Shown here one piece after another: positions 21,201 to 30,600 of a stretch of 64,000 nt of DNA. The translations under genes and the position numbers were made by a program. The stretch is from Alligator mississippiensis (lineage: Eukaryota > Chordata > Crocodylia > Alligatoridae), in the NCBI RefSeq assembly GCF_030867095.1, contig NC_081824.1:118366162-118430161 (forward strand), in the 5' to 3' direction. The notes below the pieces were generated by a model, which was given only the letters and a program-made list of their open reading frames with translations, had not been told where the DNA came from and did no database searches. How positions within the stretch are numbered: the stretch's first letter is position 1; every line of letters begins with the position of its first letter.

Positions 21201-23403
21201 TAAGCTAATTCTTTATTGCTAAACTCACAAAATTGATAAAATTTCACTGTCCAATAATACCATTAGGGGACTTCCAATACTGAAAAAAAATGTGAGAAAA
21301 GTTGAAATGGCTACTACCTTCCCTCTTTGGGTAGATGAATCAACAGGTAAGTAAAAAATGCCAGCTCCTAGCTTTTATTCATTTGGTTGATGATAGAGAA
21401 ATAAAGCAATTCTTTTACTATCAAGAACTCAGTGATACTACAAAAGGTTACGATGTTCTTGACAGTGGATTTATATTTGAAATCTTTGGGTTTATCCTCC
21501 TGGAAATCCTGTGTAGGTGTTTGCACAAACAGTGTTCCCACTATGGTTGGGTCAGTATGAGGATTTGTTTCAACCATGAAGAAACAGAATCCAAGTGGTG
21601 TTACAACTCACTAGGCGCATCTACATGAGATGCTACAAGCAGACTAATTCTATTGTGAATTAGTGTCACGGCAAAAGCTGCACTAATGCACGACAGAATT
21701 AGCCTACTGCGTATTCATGTCACCTAAAAGACACGCACCAGCAATACTGCGCTGTAGCACCAATTACGACGCATTTAGTACTTATTACAGATAGTGAACT
21801 TAATATGTGCCATAATTATGGCATATCAATGCACCTGTAGACGTGCCCACTGCGTCCTTCACCGAGACACTCTTGTAGTGAAAAATATGCCAGGAATTGT
21901 AAAAAGTATAAAAAGTATGTGCGCACAGTAAAAGCAGTCAATTACATTAAAAGGCCACTAAAAATGTTTTGTTTTTTCAAGATTGTACAAGACGATGGAA
22001 ATCTGAATATACCAGTATCATGAATATACCAGTATCATGTTGCACAAAGTAGTAAGATGGTTCTCAAGAAGCAAGGTTTTATCCAAAGTTTACAAGTTGA
22101 AGGAAGAAGTGTTAACAATTTTTACACACAAACATCCACCTGATTTCTATGATCTGTTGAGCAGGCATAGCTGGTGCTCTAAAAACTAGCATATCTTGCT
22201 GGCATATTTCTGTATTTGAATAAACTGAATACCAGCATGCAATGTCCAAATGAAAATATTTCGATTCCTTCTGATAAAGCTTAGCCCTAACTTAGCTGAC
22301 TACCAGGGATCCAGATAAGATTCAGATCTGGAAGGCTCAAGCTAATGTCTGATAACTAGAAATGTTCCCCCTCAGAGCTGCATCAAATATAGAAGTCTTG
22401 CTACTGATATTGGATGACTTGGAATTGCTAGAAGATTCAAAAATGTTTCCCAGATGTGGATGTTGCACAGTATGCTGGGTTAGAAACCCGTTTACGGAAA
22501 CATCAAGAATCAGGGAATTCAGTCTTCAGGAAAAACTTGCTGATAAGCACAGTGATCAGACCCTAAGACTGAAATATGGTGCAGTATCTTTCAATCACTT
22601 CTGTGTTTAACCAATACACCAACATTTCAAAATAAGCTGTAAAATATTGTAATTTTCAACATCATATGTGAGTTGGGGTTCTCTGCTTTAACAAACAAAA
22701 AAATGAGAGAAAGGCAACTTTCAGTGGAAGAGGAAATGAGTCTCTTTAATTCAGCCACAAATTCAAGATATTTGCAAGAACCACCAGCCTCTCTGTCTCA
22801 ATTATATGGGTTATTCATGTGCATTTTTTCCAGTTTGATTAAAAAAGGATGTGTCCAGTCATTTTTTTTTTACTCACTGTAATTAGCTGTTTTTTTAATG
22901 AGGTACCACTAAATTTTGACAAGTTATGGAGAGGTGCCTTGAGTCTGAAAAGGTTAAGAAGCACTGGCCTATAAAATGTAGGCACTTGCCTCAGATTTGT
23001 TAATTAAACCCTAAAAGTTGTTGTGGTAATATTCATTTTCTAGCCTGTATCCAAGAAGGGGCAGTGTTTCAGCCCTCCTTATTGAAATTAAAAAAAAAAA
23101 ATGTTGTATGCTAAATGCATCCAAGCTTCAGTACAGCAAGGCACAAATTCTCTTTTTTTTTTTAATTTTCAGATTATTGTTCCACTTAAGACTGCAAGTG
23201 TGCTACAGCAATCTCACTTGCCAGAATACTTACCTGAAGAGGAAAGTCTGCATGAAGAATCTGAAAAAGCAGTTTTGCAAACTGGAACAAAGACTGATGC
23301 AAAGAGTAGCTGGATCAATAGTGCCACACATTTCTTGACCAAAGCTTTCTATTGGCGACTCATAAGTCAGCAGAAGTTATTCAAAACATTTCTGATTGTG
23401 TAG
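15068..23403 (+). CDS. ARMC1-like protein (ARMC1 paralogue), six coding exons, frame interrupted in exon 3
   Basis: ARMC1 is a small armadillo-repeat protein with a C-terminal heavy-metal-associated-like fold. It is found in cytosol and on mitochondria and associates with the MICOS/MIB bridging complex. Exons: 15068-15217, 16734-16825, 18616-18806, 19483-19599, 21113-21181 and 23173-23403. The N-terminus [20 protein letters not shown] matches ARMC1 just after its first ten residues and is the ARM region. Exons 3-5 give the HMA-like domain ([50 protein letters not shown]). The last exon gives [10 protein letters not shown] and the ending HFLTKAFYW. All splice sites look good. Two oddities: exon 3 is 191 nt, one more than fits the frame, so the direct frame stops at 18788-18790; and the usual stop after FYW is CGA, adding 15 residues up to TAG at 23401. 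It is either a recently damaged gene, a sequence error, or a lineage-specific form. The name armc1l is used for fish paralogues. Confidence 0.85.
15218..16733 (+). other. ARMC1L intron
   Basis: AT-rich, no repeat recognised beyond a short (AGTGC)n near 15490-15515. Confidence 0.6.
16734..16825 (+). CDS. ARMC1L coding exon 2
   Basis: 92 nt, acceptor CCTCTTGCAG, donor AAAAG|GTAAAT. Encodes [20 protein letters not shown] and [10 protein letters not shown], matching ARMC1 [20 protein letters not shown]. Confidence 0.9.
16826..18304 (+). other. ARMC1L intron
   Basis: AT-rich intron. It contains a 125-codon open frame at 17676-18053 that I do not recognise and that has no supporting splice or family signal. 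No transposon ends seen. Confidence 0.55.
18305..18520. repeat. Dispersed inverted-repeat element, second copy of the 5975-6240 family
   Basis: Inner inverted arms GCTGCTCCAGAGTG (18331-18344) and CGCTCTGGAGCAGC (18467-18480) match at 13 of 14. The central core CCAACTTTAACCCAGCTGCA and TTAGCTCACTTGCATCA is shared with the other copy. Confidence 0.55.
18616..18806 (+). CDS. ARMC1L coding exon 3 (one base out of frame)
   Basis: Acceptor TTTCCCTGTAG; donor GTG|GTAGGA. The 5' part in frame gives [13 protein letters not shown] (ARMC1 KLLASEIYDILQ). The 3' part, one base later, gives [20 protein letters not shown], which matches ARMC1 [20 protein letters not shown]. The exon is 191 nt; 190 would keep frame. 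The spacing in residues between the two parts equals that of ARMC1, so this looks like a single-base insertion rather than a missing exon. The shift point lies between about 18690 and 18735. Confidence 0.88.
18807..19482 (+). other. ARMC1L intron
   Basis: AT-rich, nothing recognised. Confidence 0.6.
19483..19599 (+). CDS. ARMC1L coding exon 4
   Basis: 117 nt, phase 0 at both ends, acceptor TTAATCTAG, donor GAG|GTAAGG. Encodes [19 protein letters not shown] then [14 protein letters not shown], the central part of the HMA-like fold. No CxxC metal-binding pair is present, as in ARMC1. Confidence 0.93.
19600..21112 (+). other. ARMC1L intron with GC-rich repeat and CR1/L3-type tail
   Basis: T23 homopolymer at 19903-19925. 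GC-rich repeat from about 20340 to 20800 (hAT-like composition, ends undefined). At about 20995-21085, the sequence 'ctgagctagatggatcattggtct...cttctcatgttcttat' is the 3' tail of the CR1/L3 LINE type found widely in amniotes. Confidence 0.55.
21113..21181 (+). CDS. ARMC1L coding exon 5
   Basis: 69 nt, phase 0, acceptor CTTATTTTAG, donor GAG|GTAAGG. Encodes [20 protein letters not shown], matching ARMC1 [20 protein letters not shown]. Confidence 0.93.
21613..21848. mobile_element. MITE with 3-bp target duplication
   Basis: 236 bp flanked by ACT on both sides (21610-21612, 21849-21851). The ends AGGCGCATCTACATGAG and, on minus, GGGCACGTCTACAGGTG are imperfect inverted repeats. A 3-bp duplication with no coding capacity suggests a PIF/Harbinger-type MITE. 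Chompy elements of crocodilians are of this general kind, but I cannot confirm identity. Confidence 0.65.
21849..22900 (+). other. ARMC1L intron
   Basis: AT-rich; a short direct repeat 'gaatataccagtatcat' occurs twice at about 22004-22038. Otherwise nothing recognised. Confidence 0.5.
22901..22966. mobile_element. hAT terminal fragment
   Basis: GAGGTGCCTTGAGTCTGAAA then AGGTTAAGAAGCACTG ending at 22966. This is the right-hand end of the same hAT family that is complete at 25841-26107 and 46869-47203. The left part is lost. Confidence 0.55.
23173..23403 (+). CDS. ARMC1L coding exon 6 with altered stop
   Basis: Acceptor TTTTAATTTTCAG. Encodes [20 protein letters not shown] and [15 protein letters not shown], the ARMC1 C-terminus. 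In ARMC1 the protein ends at FYW; here the next codon is CGA and 15 further residues ([15 protein letters not shown]) precede TAG at 23401-23403. A TGA to CGA change is the simplest explanation. Confidence 0.92.
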   Translation: MIVPLKTASVLQQSHLPEYLPEEESLHEESEKAVLQTGTKTDAKSSWINSATHFLTKAFYWRLISQQKLFKTFLIV

Positions 23404-23688
23404 TTGTGAAGGAGCCATTTAGCATCTATTATACTGCTCGGGGACTTAACAAATAACAGGTAGTGCTTTTAGTTTCCTTGTTAGTGGTTTACTTCTGTCA
23501 TAAAACCAGGAAAGAATTCCAGGAACATGCATCCCCCAAGATGGTGCTTCTGGTTAGTGTATATAAATTAAACTACTGCTTGGATTGTTGAACAAACAAA
23601 ATTGAGGCATTGCCCCAGTAGCAACTACATGAGCAAAGAAACATTACACTTAAGCAAGGTAGCTACCTATGTTTGTTTGACCTTAGGC

Positions 23689-23837
23689 AGAACACAAGAC
23701 AGGGTAGCACCTTGTAGATTAACTCATCCAGAGAGGCTTTCACAGCTTCAGTTATATCTGACGAAGTAGGCTATAAATTACAAAAGCTCATGCCTCTGAG
23801 TGAGTAATCTGTGAAGGTGTATCCTGCCTTGCATTCT
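23689..23837 (+). repeat. Penelope-type repeat with inverted arms and a decayed hammerhead-like core
   Basis: Arms of about 38 bp (23689-23726 and 23801-23837) pair at roughly three quarters of positions and enclose a 74-bp loop. In the loop is CTGACGA (23758-23764), the hammerhead-ribozyme core box. The matching GAAA box is replaced by CAAAAGC. Penelope-like elements are known to carry such ribozymes, and this arrangement is shared in kind with 61610-61635. Confidence 0.5.
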
Positions 23838-24168
23838 ATTGCTATACTAAATACAGAGTTAAAAAGAAGGCTTCTATCTATGGCCTAAAAATGTACACTT
23901 TAATCACAGTGCTAAAAATTTAAGCCCTGAATAAGTATTGTGGTATATACCTTCATTCGTATCCATTTCTCAGAAGTGGCTCTTAAAGGGAACAGAACAG
24001 TCCTTATGTGATCTACTGCAAGGTTTTTGTGACTACTAAAACAGGAAGTTAATATGGTTAGTTCCCATTTTACTTTGTCACTGAGACCGCTTTGGCAAGA
24101 TTAAGTGACTATTTTCAAATTGTCTGTCTGCTGCAGCTTTGTTATAGAGTGCAATCTGAACACTATTT

Positions 24169-24174
24169 TTTATT
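24169..24174 (-). terminator. BCLAF1: BCLAF1 poly(A) signal candidate
   Basis: AATAAA on the minus strand, about 480 nt after the BCLAF1 stop. Mammalian BCLAF1 uses several poly(A) sites, so others further left are possible. Confidence 0.4.
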
Positions 24175-24654
24175 TTGGTAACAAGAAACCACTTCTGTTA
24201 TATAACTGGTCCTTAAACCAAAGGAAAATTCCAGTGCCCATTTTTAATGTAGTTGGTACCAATGTAAAAAAAAATGCTCTTCCAACATTTTAGGTGTGCA
24301 GAGCTGTAAGTTTACTTCAGAATAAAATACAGACATGGGGAAGAATCAAAACTTTTAGAGTTGTACTTGACCATGTATTTTGGACAAAACAGAATTACAC
24401 TGCATATAACAAACAGTAAAAGTTCTTAAAAGTTGAGTTACAAATATTTTACTTTCTACCTGTACGATCATCAGCATACAGTTTACTATATCAAGATTCC
24501 TAAAGGCTTAAAACAAAACAATTGTTCTATACTACTTTCAAACAGTAAAATTTAAGTAAAATGCTTACATTCATTTGACAACAAAAGAAAATTATTAAAA
24601 ATGCTGTGTAGATAGTGTGAGGGCTGATCTTTCAGTTGAAATTCTTCAAACTTA

Positions 24655-24660
24655 TTACTC
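24655..24660 (-). CDS. BCLAF1: BCLAF1 coding exon 11 (last codon and stop)
   Basis: Acceptor TCTTTTTCCACAG is followed by GAG TAA, so the last exon supplies only Glu919 and the stop; the human protein also ends KEEKE. Reading on without splicing would instead add GRKF-like residues and end at 24779, which I reject. Confidence 0.85.
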   Translation of the reverse strand, partial: E

Positions 24661-27600
24661 CTGTGGAAAAAGAGAAATAATATCTTACTGCATTCTTTTT
24701 GTCCATTACTGACTCTACATTAAGGTGTTTTCATTTTAGGAGATTGAAGTTAAAGAGTACGGTGAGGAAGAAAATATTCATCAAATCACAGACAAGCCAG
24801 AATTTTCTACCTTTTCTTCTTTGCGTCTGTCCTTTTCTTCATTATTTTCCATCGTTTCTTCTTCTTCTTCTACAAGCCCATCCCCTTGGTATTTGTCATG
24901 TGTCCACTTTGGACTGCTACCTGATTTTTTGAAGTTAAACCGCCCTCTGCCCCGCTGGAAAGTGCCACGACCTCTTCCTCTTTTGGCCCAATAATCCACA
25001 CCATCATCTCTGTCATCATGCTATATTAAAAAGGGACAAAGAAGAAGAAAAAGTTAAATGAACAATATCTATAATGTACTTAACACCGTATTACATAGGA
25101 ATGATAAATTCAATACACTGTTGAATTTATATAAATTTTCTCAAGGTGCAGTTTTATAGGAAATATTTTAGCAGTTTAGATTCCATTATTGATATCTTAT
25201 AGCTGATAGCAGGAGGCATAGTTCCCACATTTAAAACTACAAAAAAAAAAATTTCCAAAAACAATTAAGATTTCCTTGAATTATGAAGGGTTTTGCATTG
25301 GAGGCTTGTCACACAGAGAACTACTCTAACTCCCATTTATAATGATGGATATCAAACCGATCACTTAATGAGATTTACTGTCTTCTGGAAGTGCTGGCTT
25401 TACCACCCTACTTAACATTACTTGCTGATTTCACTCCTGCTGGTATAGTAAAAGAAAGGGCCTGTCAGAAGTTACTGAACAGACAAAATTCTGTTGCCTC
25501 TTACTACAAAGTACGTTTTTTGTTGATTTTTTTAAATACAAAAGAAGTCTTAGTTACTGGGTCAAAGCAGTTCCTTTGGTTTCTGAAACCAAATTCGTAG
25601 ATATCGTTCAGAGGCACTACCATATTCTCTAAAGCAGAATGGAATGATTATTTAATCAATGGATTTTAATCTCTTTTTGCATTTGCATTTTCATAATTTT
25701 CCAAAACAAGAGTTGGTGCTTTTTGGCTCGTAACCACTAAAAATGTGCTGCTGTACAACCAGATATATATTATTTCACGTTAGGCATTTGTTTTTAAATT
25801 CTGCTAACCAGAGAAATGCATCCTTTGCACGTACTTAAGCCAGTAGTCCTCAACCTTGTTAGACTCAAGGCACCCCTCAGAAAAGTGTTAGCTCTTATGT
25901 TTCTATAGTTAAGACTGAAAACTAATAGAGCAATTCTTTTGTTGCAAAGAACTCAGGAAGACCACAACAGGTCAGAATGCTTTTAACACTATAGATTCCT
26001 ATTTGAAATCTGGGTTTCTCTTTTGAATCATTTTTTTGCATCTAGAAGTGCTAATATTGTATGGCACCCCTGAAAGGAGCTTAAGGCACCCTGGTTGAGA
26101 ATCACTGACTTAAGCAATATAACAATACACTACAGTTTCTACTTAGTCATGAATGACATTTACTAAATGATTAATGATTTATATGTAATTTCGTCAAGTT
26201 CCAATGGATAAAAACAATGAGGTTTATTAAATTCATAAAAAAAGAATTAAAATGGTTTTAATTGAATATAATACTTTATGTTTTAGATACCTAAAAAAAA
26301 ATTATCAAAATACTGTTTAGTTAAAACTAATTAATGAAATAAATTATATGTAGCTAGTGAACTGTTCTTCCAGATTTCAGAACGAATAAGTCTCATCTGC
26401 TCCCACTTCTGAAAAGAAGGAAAACACATATTATCTCTGTACCTGGCTAATACAAACAAAGTTTCTTCACATCTTGGTCATTTTGCAATCTGCCTAATTT
26501 GCAGATGAATTAAAGATATTCATCTGTTTATGGCCACTTTTACAATTAAAAGGCACTACTTCTCTAATCAAGTTGGAGTTAATCAGTGGTCCGAAGGCAG
26601 CTCTTTCCTGTGGCTCTGTATACCCACAGTTGTTCTGCAAAACCACGTTTGCAAGTGGATATAGACAAGGAACCTAATCCAGTGAAGCATCCAGGTTCTG
26701 CTTTATATCAATTTGGCATATCAACAAACCTTACATTCAGGTAGTTAGCTAGCAACTTTTAGCAATTGAGTGATTTGACTCTCTAAAGCTTCAGCAGCAG
26801 GAGTATTCTATTAAAATTACTTATAATGTTCTGTTTGACAGTTTGTTTTCACTCAGTCCAAATGAATTATGGAAAATGTAGGCTTCTATTTAATCCAAAT
26901 TAAATGGGTTATGGAAAATTTAGACTTCTATTGTCTGTCATGTTTTGCAACAGATTTTTAAGGAAAAAATTTTATTTAAGTAAAATCCAGTTTAAACAAA
27001 GCTGATTTTTTAAGATCAGTTTTCATCCATCATCATTCATCCATAAAGCTCCAAAATTGCTTATAATGCTTTAATAGTTTAAATTTAATACTAATTCAAT
27101 TTTCCCCTCAATTGTAAATTGACTAAATTGTAGAATTGCAGGTTAGTACAAATCTGAATGACAAAATGTTTTCCATCATCTGCTTGACTATGAAAGAGAG
27201 CATCAAGTAAATCCCTTATTATTCATGTCTTGGTAAATGTCTTCTGAACCTTAAAAGAAATAAGACCTTTGGACAAGAAACGACATACAAATTTCAAAAA
27301 CAGATTTGGAATTTTTTTTTTTTTTTTTTTTTTAAGGGATTTTTCAGTTCAACTTTATGCCAAGTATGAGCCAAGGCTGAGAGCCCAGGTTTCATTATAA
27401 AAGTTCCTCTTTTCCTTGAGGATAACAAAGCTCAAGTATTCCAGGAGATTCTGTTATTTGATACACTGTGTTATATGTGATACGCATGCAACAACACTAA
27501 ATACAGATCTCAGCTAAGCCCAATATATTTGGATTCCAGCGTACTAAATTTCTTTTAAGGATGATTACTGGAATTATTCCACGTATAATACTTCTGATTA

Positions 27601-30600
27601 TACCATATTAAATGAATGCACTACAATATCACTGAACAAACTTTGATAGTTTAGAAAAATAGGTCTTATCCTTATTAACTAATAATGTAACATTCTCTTT
27701 ATTAAGCAGAACTAGAATGTGCTAAATAAAATATCTTGGATAACTTATTTTAACAAGTTTTTTTGTTTTTTGGGGGGTTTTTTGCTGGTAGAAAAAGACC
27801 AAAGATGGAGGAGGCACCTATTTCTCCATACTCCAATGAGAGCAGCAGAGCTGCTGCTACCATAGCCAGTCCATGTCTATCCTAGATATGCTACTGGCTT
27901 TCCATTTTTACTGGACTCTCAGATAGGGCTGAGGCACCATTTCTCAGTAAGCATCAGTCTGGTATGTTGTCATTCCTCCATCCAAAGGATGGAAATAATG
28001 TTTTAAGGGAAGAATATCCACAAAAAAAAACAAACAAGCTACTGCCACCCTCCTGCAGCAAAAAGATGCTGGAGCTGGCACTGCTGGAAGCCTGATGCTC
28101 TCATAGCAGTATGACACTACAGCAGACAGCGATAATAAAAATAACGTGCATAAAGTGACAGCCTTCTTAAAACCGGATATCAAATATGCTTTGAGAAGAA
28201 AAATGCATGCATAATATAATAAATTCTCTAGCACCCACCAAGAAGTATTTCTTGCTTTTTGGGGTATATTCAGGATCCCATTCCTCTTCCTTCGGTCTCT
28301 TTTGAAAAGTAGTATTTGAGTTGCTGGGACCAGTATTTGTACCAGCAAAACCTCCTCTGGCTCTTCCTCTGCCCCTAATTCGAAACTGATTAACCAAAGC
28401 GTTTATGTATTTAATCAATTTACATATAGCCACAAACCACACACTCAAATTGTACTGTATTATAACCAAAACACTTGTTCCGTTTTTTTCCTCAGAATAG
28501 ATCATTGCAAAATCGTCACTGAAAAATTCACATGTAATATTTAAAGTACAACATATTAAGTCTAGGATATCTTTAGGCATCTTTAGACATCAGTGCTACT
28601 TATGTATCTAAACATTTACAGTGTTTATCCATTTCATTCAATGGCTATTTAATGTAAAACACAAATGCCGCTGGGGCAGGAGCACAGGCCAGACTTCAGT
28701 AGACAGGGAAGTGCCTCTGGCCTTTCCTAACTGGCAGCCTGGTGTTTAGGGCACTTTACAGGGCAGTGAGATAAGTTAAGCTCTAGGTCTCCAGCTCTAG
28801 TTAAGTGCCCCAACTAGGCTACTGGACTAAAAACACAGAAGGTTATTCTGTCAAAAAGCAAGTCCACCTGTTTCTTTTCCAACCACCATTTTGGAGACAG
28901 AGTTACATGCCATCCCAGGTGGAGTAGGATCGCCACAGATGGTCATAATGGAATTCATCTGAGCATGCTCAGAAGGACAAGTCTAGTTACACAGACAAAA
29001 ATAAGATCTCTCCAAGTGGAATTAAACAACCTTTAGTAGCAGTCAGACACCTTTAAGCAACAGAGAAACTCAACCTAAAGGTTTTCTTTGAGCCAATTAT
29101 CCTATTTAACTAAATATTTTAATAGAATTTGTAGAATATGTTTACTCATGTGCTCTTGGGGAAAAAAAAATACAAAGCACTTGGTAATCTTAAACTACTT
29201 TCAAATTTGGCAGTCTTTGGTTAGTAACAATTAAAGGTTACAAGATAATGTTCCAAGTTTGTTTTTTCCTGCAAAGTACATCTAAAGTGGACTGAAGAAA
29301 CCAATAGATTTGGAGCAGTAGAAGAAAAGAGCATATTTAGGGGAATTAAAAACAAAGCATCCTAAGAAAGACTTGTCTATACATGAAATTACTCAGGAAA
29401 AGCTAATAAAGTTGTTCTGGAAAACCGATTTATGGATAACTCCATATGTGAATAAATGTATTCTGGAATAAGGCTGTCTACACATGGTGTTATCCATAAT
29501 CAGCTGTTTTATTCTCAAGTCAGTCTATTTAAAAATCTAAATGAACTTTAAAGAAGATAGTATACACTAGGCGTTGGCAACCTGTGGCCTGTAGGCCAGG
29601 TTTAGCCCAGAGAGACACTGAGTCCAACCCAGAGATGTAGGAATTCATCAACATGCTACTGTGGGTTGAAACAGAGATAGCTGGGTCCTACAGCACCTGC
29701 CCACCTGCTTCTGTCCCAAGCTGGGTCATTCCAATCTGCAGCTAGAAAAGGTTGCCGACCGTGGGTATACAGCATGTTAACAAAATGTTCAAATAACCGT
29801 ACGTCTAGAATCTGAACTGTGCATCTCACTTATAAATTTACTGTAAAACAGTTTCAAAGCATTAAGCTGTACATTGTGTCACGAGAATATTTAAAAATCA
29901 GGTTAATTAATACTCAGAAAAAAATGTCTGTTTGCATGGAAAGTTAGCCTTGCAGAAAGCGTTAACAGCAATTTCTCTCAGGGTTTCCTAAAGAAAAGTG
30001 AATTTAAGTCTGACAGGCCTGTTAATACACCTAAACCTACCAATGCAGTTTCTTTTTATTAACAACCCAGCACTTAGAAAGAAATTGCATATTAGAAAGT
30101 AAACCCAAACTATGTGACCAAAAGCTTTCCCAACTGTGACTGAGATGTTAAAATCTTTCACTTGTCTGATGGGCTGCACAAGTGAAGAACAGAAAAGCAA
30201 GAGACTGAGTCCCAGGTGACCATACAGAAGGACTGAGTTCAGAACATGAGGCATGAATTGCTTAATGTTATTTAATGTTTAAACTAATTTGAACTAAACG
30301 GAGCACTGCAGCATTCACAAACCTCCAAATACTGCAAACGAAATCAGGAGACTATCTGGAAAGATAATTTAGGAAGTGCTAAGTAAGCGTGGTATTGCCT
30401 AAAGAAAACCAGAAGTGGAAGGTTTAAAAAAAAAATAAAAAAAAAATCTAGACTAACTATAAGAGTAAACAAGCAGGCTGAAGAAATCTTTTTGTTTCTG
30501 ATAGTCTTGAAACCACTTCACTGCAAAATCAAGGAATGATCACAGCACTGCCATTTTGGAAAGTGTAACACCACATTTACTTGAACACAAGATTTTTTTC

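Larger units (their letters stand above)
23404..24326 (+). other. ARMC1L 3' UTR candidate, overlapping BCLAF1 3' end
   Basis: Polyadenylation signal candidates on plus: ATTAAA near 23569 and AATAAA at 24321-24326. If the distal one is used, the transcript runs past the likely BCLAF1 poly(A) signal at 24169-24174 on the minus strand. The Penelope-type repeat below lies inside. Confidence 0.45.

Noticed and set aside
24779-24811. BCLAF1 ending by read-through of exon 10 (VENSGLSVI)
   Set aside because: A GT donor sits exactly after EEK, and a good acceptor at 24661 yields E-stop, as in the human protein.
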